Assembly (NCBI GenBank): GCA_946414595.1
Contig: CAMKPE010000007.1
Span: 1-64,000 of the forward strand
Direction: 5' to 3'
Length of the DNA stretch: 64,000 bases
Source of the DNA: an uncultured Clostridium sp.
GTDB lineage: Bacteria > Bacillota_I > Bacilli_A > RF39 > UBA660
Shown: positions 36,188-44,254 of the stretch, piece by piece
Layout: every line of letters begins with the position of its first letter
Numbering within the stretch: the first letter of the stretch is position 1
Notes under the pieces: generated by a model
The model's input: the letters and a program-made list of their open reading frames with translations, nothing else
What the model was told of the DNA's origin: nothing
Databases searched by the model: none
Made by a program: the position numbers and the translations under genes

Positions 36188-39100
36188 ATGAAAAGGGTAT
36201 TTGCTAGGTTTACAATCATATTGCTAATTATGTGTATGTTAATTCCATACGCAGTTTCAGCGTGGTCTGATAATGTTAATGGATCATGGAAAACAGCATA
36301 TGCTTATCAATTAACAGTAATAAAATATGATGGTAATGGTAATCCTGAAGCTTTAGGAAAACCAATCCTTGTATATCACCCTGACTTATTTCAAGATGTA
36401 TATATGACAACTAATACACTACTACCAGATTCATATGATTCTTTGGTAGGAAAAAACTGGGGATTCCAGCAAATGTATGACGTTGTTAATGATACTAACC
36501 AATGGGAAAAATATCGTGCTTTAGACCAAGATGCTTTAAGACAACGTATTGAAGCAGATTCAAATTGTACAGAAGATAATTGTAGATATTTTGCAACAGC
36601 TGAAGATAGAGAAGTTGCAAGAGACTTACTAGAAGACCCAAATCTTACAAATACACCACTTGAAATAGATCCTCGTACAGGAGAAGTTGTAAACTTAGGT
36701 TATACAAATAGATACGTTAATATCAATACTAAAGATGCACACCCATATACAGTAGTAGCATTAGATAGAATTAAAAAAATTGAGGATGCACCAACGCCTA
36801 CATATAATTGTACAGGTTATGAAAAATACTCTTATGATTATTTAACAAAACAGAAAAAAATAACATATCATCGTAGTGATATCGATACAAGCCAGTATTA
36901 TAAGACTTTTGCTGATTCTAATTTAACAGAAAATAATGTTAATAATGGATATTTAGATACAGTAATTAAGACTTATGCTGGAAGTTTAAAAAAAGTAAAA
37001 GATAATTTTGGAATAGATCTAGATTATAAAGATATCGATAAATATTATATTTCTGTTGAACCGGTACAAAGAGTACTTGATGGTATCAAACAAGAAAATG
37101 GAAGATATTTTATTGATAGTTTTTATACTACAATTAGAAATCAAGAATGTTTCCCATATTCTACTGGATGGAGAACAGGAAATATTCCATCTTCTAAAAG
37201 AACAGAAGCAGATTATAATTATTCGCATAAAGACCATGATGGTGAATGTACAGAAGAAGAAAGAAATGCAAACGGAACAGCAAAACGTTATACTTATAGG
37301 GGAAATTGTTACAAGAATAGGGAAGTAGTAAACTATTACACGATAAAAGTAAGAGCAGGATTAAGAATATATAAAAATATGTATGGTAAATATGCTGATG
37401 GATATAGTCATTTAGCAACATCAAGAAGCTTAAACTCAGGATCAGTATATTTGAATAGAGCAGTAGATTACTGTAATGAAGATAAAAATAGACATTGTTT
37501 ATTGGAAGATGATAACAAAACATGTAAAAGAGATTCTAATGGTAATGTTATTTATGAATATTATATAGGACCAGATAGAGATAAAGGTATAACAGGTATT
37601 CAAAATAGTAATTTATATAAATTAAGTGGAGCTTGTTATAACGGAACTGGAACTACAGGATTAAAACATTATTATTTACAAACACTATTAGATTGTCCAG
37701 AAGTATGTACACCTTCTGGAGATAAAACAAGCGATAGTTTCCTAGCATGTGCAGAAAACTATTGTGATGCAGAAGTAGACTTCAATAGAAAAGGAAGCCC
37801 ACAAAAAGCAAAAGAAGCATGTATTTTAACATGTGGATATAAAGGGAATGCAACAAGTTGTGAATCATCAAGCCCTTATAAAAATTCAAATGAAACAAAT
37901 GTTAATGGTTCAACAACATGTAATGTAAACAATAATAGTGCTAATCCTTTACAAGGCACTATAAAAACTTGTACAGGAGATAGTATTAATTCTTTTGATG
38001 GAGATGATACAAATGATACTCCATTTGATCTTAGAAAATATATAACTATATCATGTATAGAAACAAGTACTTTTAAATTTAAAGATACAAGTAAAATGAA
38101 AATATCAAAAGGTTCAGCATTAGATTATTATGTTAATTTAAATGGACAAAAAACATGTCAAGCATACTTCAACTTAGATCAGTGGAAGTTTGACTATGCA
38201 ACTATTTCTTCAAAAGATCCAGATAGAAGAAAAAGATTAAATTATATTAAAGAAGTATTTAATAATATATTTAGTAATACTTATGATAAAACAAAGAGTG
38301 CATATTATGATGCTGACTTTGATGAACAAGGAGATGGAGAAATAGATTGGAATCTTTACTTGTATAACTATGAAAAAGTATCAGTTAAGACACAAGTAAC
38401 AGAGAAAATATATGGAGAACTAAAGGAAAGTGAATTAGAACCTTTAGTAGCATCTTATGTTAATAAAGCAACACAAACAACTACAGATAATGAATATGTT
38501 AAAAAAATATCAAAGAATAAAATAACAAATGAACCTGTTAATAAATATGAACAAGTAAGTACAGTTAAAACAACTTATAACTTTGCAAAAAGATGTGTAA
38601 GTACAGATGGACTAGCTAAAGTTACAAAAGCTGATGGTTCTGGAATTTGTTATCAAACAAAAGATGAATATGGAAGAGTAACTCCTGTCTATGCACAAAA
38701 TGTATATTATACAAACTTAAGTATAGATGAAGGAAATCATTCAATCGATACTTACGTAACTATAGGAAGAGAAGTAAAAGAAGAAAATAATTATTATGAA
38801 GCAAAAGAAAGTTGTAACTTTAATGTAGGAAAGGCTAATCCATATTTAAGTTGTGATATAAAACTAGTACCTGATACTGGAACTGAAATGTTAGGTGATA
38901 GTATCTTTGAAGGAGGAAATGTTACTGCAACAATTCTTCCACAAGATAACCTTGATTCTGATGATTATATTTCAGGATATAAAATCAAAATAGGTAATAC
39001 TACTTATGATGGAAAGAGTCATAACTTTGGTATTTCAGATAAGAAACTAGGATTGCAAGAAATTAAAATAGTTGGTACAGTTACAAGTGCTAAAGGAAAC

Positions 39101-40066
39101 GAAACAACATGTAGTAAAACAATATATGTAATTGATCCAGATGATGCCTGTGGAGTAAAATGTGAATTAAAAGAAGTAAAAGAAACATTATATGAAATTG
39201 TATCAACAGGATCTCAGACTTCAACAGCATACTATAGAGCACTTTCTATAGATATGACTCAAAGAAAAGTATATAAGTCTGTTGTTGATCAAAAATACTA
39301 TGTTGGACTTGATTCTCCACTTTCAAGTATAAAAGATAAAAACTTAACATTCTTTGGAATTGTTGAAGGAACATTGACTACAAATGGACAAAAATGTAAA
39401 AATGTTTGTCATAAATCAATGGAAAGTGATGAAGAGAAAAGCAATTGTTATAAAGACTTTAAACCAGCAGAAATATTAAGTATCAAAGAGTATTGTAATA
39501 GTAATTATGACAAAGATATTAATGATTTTGATAGTTCTGAACAGTGTATAAGAATGTGTACTAATAGATGTGATGAAGATATTAAACGTAACTTGGAAAA
39601 AGTAAAAACATATTGTAGAGAAAATGCAGCTTCTTTAGGATTTGCAAATGAAAACATATGTATAAATGCTTGTTACAAAGATGATCCAAGTGGTGGAAAT
39701 GAGTACATCTATAGACCAATAAATAATGCTAATCCATTCCCAAATTCATATGATAGTGAAGACCCATATGAAAAAGGAAAGAGAATAGTGGGAGCTAACT
39801 GGGTAGGATTTACTGATTACATAAAACATGATGATGACGACACAACAAGTGTAACTGGAGTATATGGAAATCAACATGTTGAATATATAATTGATTTATC
39901 ATCAGGAGACCTTCAAGCAATACAAAAAGATTCAGAAAGTCTTGATAATCCATACCAAAAATATGAGTATACAACAACGAGTGATAATCAAAAATATGTA
40001 AAGAAATATGAGAGTAGATTTATCCATGAAGATTTTGAAAATCTATTCAGAAAAGACTTAACTTAA
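36188..40066 (+). CDS. Giant secreted cysteine-rich protein, copy A2
   Basis: This 1,292-aa paralogue of A1 has a signal peptide ending V-S-A-W and the shared N-terminal block. Its hand count is also about 38 Cys, and from the D-Y-C-N-E-D segment onward nearly all positions match A1. Strongly kept parts include D-S-N-L-T-E-N-N-V-N-N-G-Y and the C-terminal C-I-R-M-C-x-N-R-C-D-E. No anchor is visible. Both copies end in R-K-D-L-T, which may be a functional C-terminal signal, for example for export or assembly; that is speculation. Confidence 0.75.
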   Translation: MKRVFARFTIILLIMCMLIPYAVSAWSDNVNGSWKTAYAYQLTVIKYDGNGNPEALGKPILVYHPDLFQDVYMTTNTLLPDSYDSLVGKNWGFQQMYDVVNDTNQWEKYRALDQDALRQRIEADSNCTEDNCRYFATAEDREVARDLLEDPNLTNTPLEIDPRTGEVVNLGYTNRYVNINTKDAHPYTVVALDRIKKIEDAPTPTYNCTGYEKYSYDYLTKQKKITYHRSDIDTSQYYKTFADSNLTENNVNNGYLDTVIKTYAGSLKKVKDNFGIDLDYKDIDKYYISVEPVQRVLDGIKQENGRYFIDSFYTTIRNQECFPYSTGWRTGNIPSSKRTEADYNYSHKDHDGECTEEERNANGTAKRYTYRGNCYKNREVVNYYTIKVRAGLRIYKNMYGKYADGYSHLATSRSLNSGSVYLNRAVDYCNEDKNRHCLLEDDNKTCKRDSNGNVIYEYYIGPDRDKGITGIQNSNLYKLSGACYNGTGTTGLKHYYLQTLLDCPEVCTPSGDKTSDSFLACAENYCDAEVDFNRKGSPQKAKEACILTCGYKGNATSCESSSPYKNSNETNVNGSTTCNVNNNSANPLQGTIKTCTGDSINSFDGDDTNDTPFDLRKYITISCIETSTFKFKDTSKMKISKGSALDYYVNLNGQKTCQAYFNLDQWKFDYATISSKDPDRRKRLNYIKEVFNNIFSNTYDKTKSAYYDADFDEQGDGEIDWNLYLYNYEKVSVKTQVTEKIYGELKESELEPLVASYVNKATQTTTDNEYVKKISKNKITNEPVNKYEQVSTVKTTYNFAKRCVSTDGLAKVTKADGSGICYQTKDEYGRVTPVYAQNVYYTNLSIDEGNHSIDTYVTIGREVKEENNYYEAKESCNFNVGKANPYLSCDIKLVPDTGTEMLGDSIFEGGNVTATILPQDNLDSDDYISGYKIKIGNTTYDGKSHNFGISDKKLGLQEIKIVGTVTSAKGNETTCSKTIYVIDPDDACGVKCELKEVKETLYEIVSTGSQTSTAYYRALSIDMTQRKVYKSVVDQKYYVGLDSPLSSIKDKNLTFFGIVEGTLTTNGQKCKNVCHKSMESDEEKSNCYKDFKPAEILSIKEYCNSNYDKDINDFDSSEQCIRMCTNRCDEDIKRNLEKVKTYCRENAASLGFANENICINACYKDDPSGGNEYIYRPINNANPFPNSYDSEDPYEKGKRIVGANWVGFTDYIKHDDDDTTSVTGVYGNQHVEYIIDLSSGDLQAIQKDSESLDNPYQKYEYTTTSDNQKYVKKYESRFIHEDFENLFRKDLT

Positions 40067-40092
40067 ACAGATATGAAAATATCTGTTTTTTT
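40065..40092 (+). terminator. Intrinsic terminator with GAAA tetraloop
   Basis: A 10-bp stem AAACAGATAT/ATATCTGTTT, GAAA loop and T run. Confidence 0.9.
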
Positions 40093-40175
40093 GTGTAAAA
40101 TCATTAGGAATTGAATATCATAAGTGATATAATAAAATTAGATAATTATACATAAAAAATATAGGTGGTGAGAAC

Positions 40176-43100
40176 ATGGCACAATCTCAAGATATAGAAA
40201 ATTATGCGAAGGATATGGGAATAGAAATAGACCCAAGTCTCGACCAAGAGGGAAGATTTAGACAAATTGCTGATGCTTTAGGTATGGAAGATTATAATGG
40301 TTCATATGATGAACTTGAAAAAAAACTAGCAGAAGCGCAAAGTGGTGATTTGCCAGATAAACTATTTGATCAAAAAAATAGAAAACCAAAGAACACTAGA
40401 GATGCAACAATGGACACAAATAATCCTGAAAAAGGTTTATTTCCAGGAAGAAGAAACCGTAAACCTCCAAAGAATGCAACGATGGATTCAAATAATCCTG
40501 GAAGAGGTTTCTTTGCATCAAGATCAAAAAATGGAAGAAATGCAAATGGTTACCAAGGACAAAATAATTCACGAGGGCAAGCCAGTTCAAATAGTACTAA
40601 AAATGCTCAAAGTTTAAGTGATAAAATAAAAAACGTTAGAAGAGAACAGCAAAGAAAACAAGCAAGACAAAATATAAGAAAAGGCTTAAACTCTTATATG
40701 CCTGGTCTTGGTGAAGTTGCTAATAAAAAGTTAAAAACTGAACAAGGGGAAAAACTGCTTGATAAATACTTAGATGCACCAACAAAAGCAGAAGGAATTA
40801 GACAAGTAGCCAAAGAATTAACTAAAGAAAAAAGAAGAAGAAAAATGATTTTTTGGTTTCTTACTCACCTTATACCAATATTCCTATTATTGCTTTTATT
40901 AGTATTAATATTTAAGAATGCTGATACTCAGATATTTAGTAATCAAAACGGTGGTACAGTAGAATCAGAATATTATGAATTTGATAATGTAAATACAAAC
41001 ATATTTGCAAACTATCCTGGATTATATGAAAAGATAGTTTCTGCAGTTAAAAAAGTAAGCGATACATATAAAATAGAAGTAGACCAATATATAATTCTTG
41101 CTACACTTTTAGCACCAATTGATAATGGTTATGTAACACCTGTTAGAAAAGAAGATATAACAACAGGAAATGCATGTGATGAAGACTTATGTTACAAATA
41201 TGATGGTGATTATATAACATGGCAAGAATTTGTTGATACAATGGGTGAAGAAGCAGAACTTCTTGCTAAAATGCAAATACTTACATTCACAATAAAAGGA
41301 GAATGTGGTAGTGAAAAAACAATGGAACAATATGCTAAAAACGACGATGAAGTTGAAGAACTAGCATGGTGGGAATGGCTAAACCCTGTTCGTTGGTTCA
41401 CTGGTTATACAGATGAGAAAAAAGCAGAAAAGAACTATGTCTGCGTAGATGCACCACAAAAAGATAATAGACTTCCAGAAAACGTTTATACTTTATCTTT
41501 GGATAAAGGTGAATATAAGTATGTTGTTCATAATGATGGAACAACAGAATATGAAAAAGATCCAAATAGTGGAGGAGTTTACTATTGGAACTTAGTTAAT
41601 GAAGGTGGATTCTTATTTAAATATTTAAAAGATTATTTATATGATGATAATCATTCAATAACAGATGAATCAGAATTATATAAATTAAACTTACCAACAA
41701 TATTAAGTAATGCTGAATATATTTATTCATATTACTTGTCAATAAGAAAGAGTTGTGATTATCCAGATGATGTTCACAAGATTTTAAAGAGTGAGATTAA
41801 AACAATTAAAGTTTATAACCCACCAGAAAAACAATCTAGATTTGGTTTAGAAGAACATATTGAAATTGATTTTGAAGATCAATATATTGGTGGAGTTATG
41901 TTAGCAGAGTACAATAGTGGAAATGATGAAGCTCTAAAAGCTTTTGCAATACTTGCAAGAACTGAAGCAGTTGCAAATGTTGGATTAGATGGATCTGGAG
42001 AAATAGAGAATAGTTCTAATAAACAAAACTATAATCCAAATTATTCTAAAGAAAAATATCCAAGAATAGCTGCAGCAGTAGAAGCAACAAGAGGGCTTGT
42101 AGTATCTGATTATAAAAAACAAGAAGTATGGCATACAGAGTATGATGCTTTCTGTCCTACAAGTAATACTCCTGAAGGAGGAAGATGGTATTATCTTCCA
42201 GAAGGACAACAAAATCTTCCAATAGATATAGTTGCATACGAAGAAAAAACTGGAAAGCAATTTATTGATCCGGATAGTAAGTATTTAGATTGTCCATGCT
42301 TTAAAAATGCTAATAGTAGACCTCATGATGAAGTAATTGATAGAAAATATATAAAATATTCAACATATGATCAAGCACCAACAGAAGCAGATGGAACTCC
42401 TAGTCAAACAACAAAAGAATCTTGTTGGACAAGAACAAGTTATATGAAAGATGATTTAGTTGGATGGAGTTATAAAGCTAGTGGTGGACATGGAAGAGGA
42501 GCAAGCCAATACGGATTAACATATTTTGGAGCATTTGGATATGACCAAGACGCTCTAATAAGATTGTTCTTTAAAACAGCACAATTAAGAGTTCTTCAAA
42601 GTTCACTTCCTGAAGGAAAATGCCATACAGTTGATACAATGGACTTAGATAAAGATGGTGGTAATACACCTAGTGGAAATAGTGATTTTGATGGAAACGG
42701 TTATACTGAAATACTTGAAGGATCTCCACTTAAAACAACACTAGTAAACGCGTTGGCAGCAAAAGGACATACAATTGAAGATTTAAATAGTTGTATTGGT
42801 GAAAAAGTAAATTCAGCTGGTTATGGTACAAGGGCAGGAGTAGTTGCAGCAGGTGTTGGATTACTTCAATGTACAATGGATTTAACTGGAGGATATACTT
42901 ATCCATATGACCATACTGGAGGAAAAGTATGGCAAGCTGACTTAAATGGTAAGTTAGGTGTTAATAGTAAATGGGGAGAATATGGAGGAGTTGGATGTAA
43001 AGATGAGCCATGTCGTTTAGGATTAAACTGTGCGAACTTCGTTCGTTGGGCATTATGTAATGGAGGAATGAACTTGTGTAGTCAAGGATCAGCCTTCGCT

Positions 43101-43448
43101 CATGAAATGATTTATGACCAGTATTATCCTGGATTAATTAAGATTAAAACGGCACCATTCTTCAAAGTGATTTCTGGTGAAACAGATATATCTACTTCAT
43201 CGGATGCCTTTGATCAAATAAAGCCTGGAGATGTTTTATATTCAAACTCAGTTTCAGGTGGAAGTAATCACGTAATGTTAATTGTAGGAAAAGAAGATGA
43301 TAGAATTATCATTGCTGAAAATGGAAGAAAAACAAGAGCCATTTCTAAAAGTGCAATAACATCATCAGGTGGTAGTATGGAATATATTGTATTGCTACTT
43401 GATGGATATTATAACGATCCACAAAACCAAAACGGATTATCTTGGTAG
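40176..43448 (+). CDS. Cell-wall hydrolase: SpoIID-like plus NlpC/P60-like domains
   Basis: This 1,090-aa protein has a charged cytoplasmic region (1-220) and one transmembrane helix (about 225-248). A SpoIID-like domain follows (about 570-790): Y-N-S-G-N-D-E-A-L-K-A near 577, A-V-E-A-T-R-G-L-V, and G-H-G-R-G-A-S-Q-Y-G near 770. A C-terminal NlpC/P60/CHAP-like domain has Cys952 in L-N-C-A-N-F and His1032 in N-H-V-M-L. SpoIID proteins are lytic transglycosylases and NlpC/P60 enzymes cut stem peptides. This is the VirB1-like wall-opening enzyme expected for a T4SS. The double enzyme set is unusual. Confidence 0.8.
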   Translation: MAQSQDIENYAKDMGIEIDPSLDQEGRFRQIADALGMEDYNGSYDELEKKLAEAQSGDLPDKLFDQKNRKPKNTRDATMDTNNPEKGLFPGRRNRKPPKNATMDSNNPGRGFFASRSKNGRNANGYQGQNNSRGQASSNSTKNAQSLSDKIKNVRREQQRKQARQNIRKGLNSYMPGLGEVANKKLKTEQGEKLLDKYLDAPTKAEGIRQVAKELTKEKRRRKMIFWFLTHLIPIFLLLLLLVLIFKNADTQIFSNQNGGTVESEYYEFDNVNTNIFANYPGLYEKIVSAVKKVSDTYKIEVDQYIILATLLAPIDNGYVTPVRKEDITTGNACDEDLCYKYDGDYITWQEFVDTMGEEAELLAKMQILTFTIKGECGSEKTMEQYAKNDDEVEELAWWEWLNPVRWFTGYTDEKKAEKNYVCVDAPQKDNRLPENVYTLSLDKGEYKYVVHNDGTTEYEKDPNSGGVYYWNLVNEGGFLFKYLKDYLYDDNHSITDESELYKLNLPTILSNAEYIYSYYLSIRKSCDYPDDVHKILKSEIKTIKVYNPPEKQSRFGLEEHIEIDFEDQYIGGVMLAEYNSGNDEALKAFAILARTEAVANVGLDGSGEIENSSNKQNYNPNYSKEKYPRIAAAVEATRGLVVSDYKKQEVWHTEYDAFCPTSNTPEGGRWYYLPEGQQNLPIDIVAYEEKTGKQFIDPDSKYLDCPCFKNANSRPHDEVIDRKYIKYSTYDQAPTEADGTPSQTTKESCWTRTSYMKDDLVGWSYKASGGHGRGASQYGLTYFGAFGYDQDALIRLFFKTAQLRVLQSSLPEGKCHTVDTMDLDKDGGNTPSGNSDFDGNGYTEILEGSPLKTTLVNALAAKGHTIEDLNSCIGEKVNSAGYGTRAGVVAAGVGLLQCTMDLTGGYTYPYDHTGGKVWQADLNGKLGVNSKWGEYGGVGCKDEPCRLGLNCANFVRWALCNGGMNLCSQGSAFAHEMIYDQYYPGLIKIKTAPFFKVISGETDISTSSDAFDQIKPGDVLYSNSVSGGSNHVMLIVGKEDDRIIIAENGRKTRAISKSAITSSGGSMEYIVLLLDGYYNDPQNQNGLSW

Positions 43449-43458
43449 GTGATAATAG

Positions 43459-44190
43459 ATGAAAAAAATAATAATAGCATTATTAGCATTGTTTATGACA
43501 GGATGTACAGTTAATTACACTCTTGAAATAAAAGATGACAAGATAATTGAAGACTTTGAAGCAATCGAAACAGATGTAGAAAAAGCAACAACTAAAGAAG
43601 AAGGCGGAAAAAGCTTTGAAGACTACATAAATAAGTATAAAGATGTTGATAATTTGTATTCAAATTACTATATGCTATATTCAGATCAAGAATGTGAAGT
43701 TGATTGTAAATACTATTTAATTGAAGGAAATGTTGACAATAATGAATATGTGCTTATACTAACAGATAGCCATACATTTGATGAGTATGCAAATTCAACA
43801 TTAGCCAATGAGTATTTCAATAGTTTTTCAGTAACATTCGAAGATGATAAATTAACAATTAAAGGTAATGTACCATCTACTATTTTCAATGATTATCCAA
43901 TATTAGATGATATTAATTTAACTGTTAAAACTGAATATGAAGTAGTAGAAACAAATGCTTCAAAAACAGGAAAAAATGAATACACATGGAATGTAAAAAG
44001 AAAAGATAATAATAAAACAGATAAGCTTTATATTACTCTTAATACAAAGAAAAAATCTGAAGAGACTAAACAAGAGGAAAAAGAAAAAATAAGAATAACT
44101 GTTTTACTAATAATTTTGTTAATAATTCTATTCATATTGTTTATTAGTTATTCTTTATTTACTAAGAAGAAAAATATTAACAGACTATAG
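43459..44190 (+). CDS. Lipoprotein with an additional C-terminal transmembrane helix
   Basis: This 243-aa protein has a short signal peptide with an M-T-G-C lipobox (Cys16), an external acidic domain with a D-C-K pair, and a C-terminal transmembrane helix (about 213-236) followed by K-K-K. It would therefore be fixed at both ends. It lies 10 nt after the hydrolase gene and before the coupling protein gene, in the position of an accessory T4SS subunit. The family is not recognised. Confidence 0.75.
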   Translation: MKKIIIALLALFMTGCTVNYTLEIKDDKIIEDFEAIETDVEKATTKEEGGKSFEDYINKYKDVDNLYSNYYMLYSDQECEVDCKYYLIEGNVDNNEYVLILTDSHTFDEYANSTLANEYFNSFSVTFEDDKLTIKGNVPSTIFNDYPILDDINLTVKTEYEVVETNASKTGKNEYTWNVKRKDNNKTDKLYITLNTKKKSEETKQEEKEKIRITVLLIILLIILFILFISYSLFTKKKNINRL

Positions 44191-44198
44191 TGGTTTTA

Positions 44199-44227
44199 TT
44201 GAAAAATAAAGACTTATATGGTATGAT
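44199..44227 (+). promoter_or_regulatory. Promoter of the VirD4-like gene
   Basis: TTGAAA at 44199-44204, a 17-nt spacer and TATGAT at 44222-44227. Confidence 0.65.
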
Positions 44228-44254
44228 TAAAAGAGTTTAAGGAGAAGTGTTTAT

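Larger units (their letters stand above)
30750..40066 (+). repeat. Duplicated A-B-B-A surface-protein module
   Basis: Two large paralogues (30750-34724 and 36188-40066) flank two small paralogues (34829-35485 and 35482-36177), all on the plus strand. Similarity is clear at protein level while DNA has diverged. This fits an ancient duplication rather than a recent tandem repeat. Confidence 0.8.
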
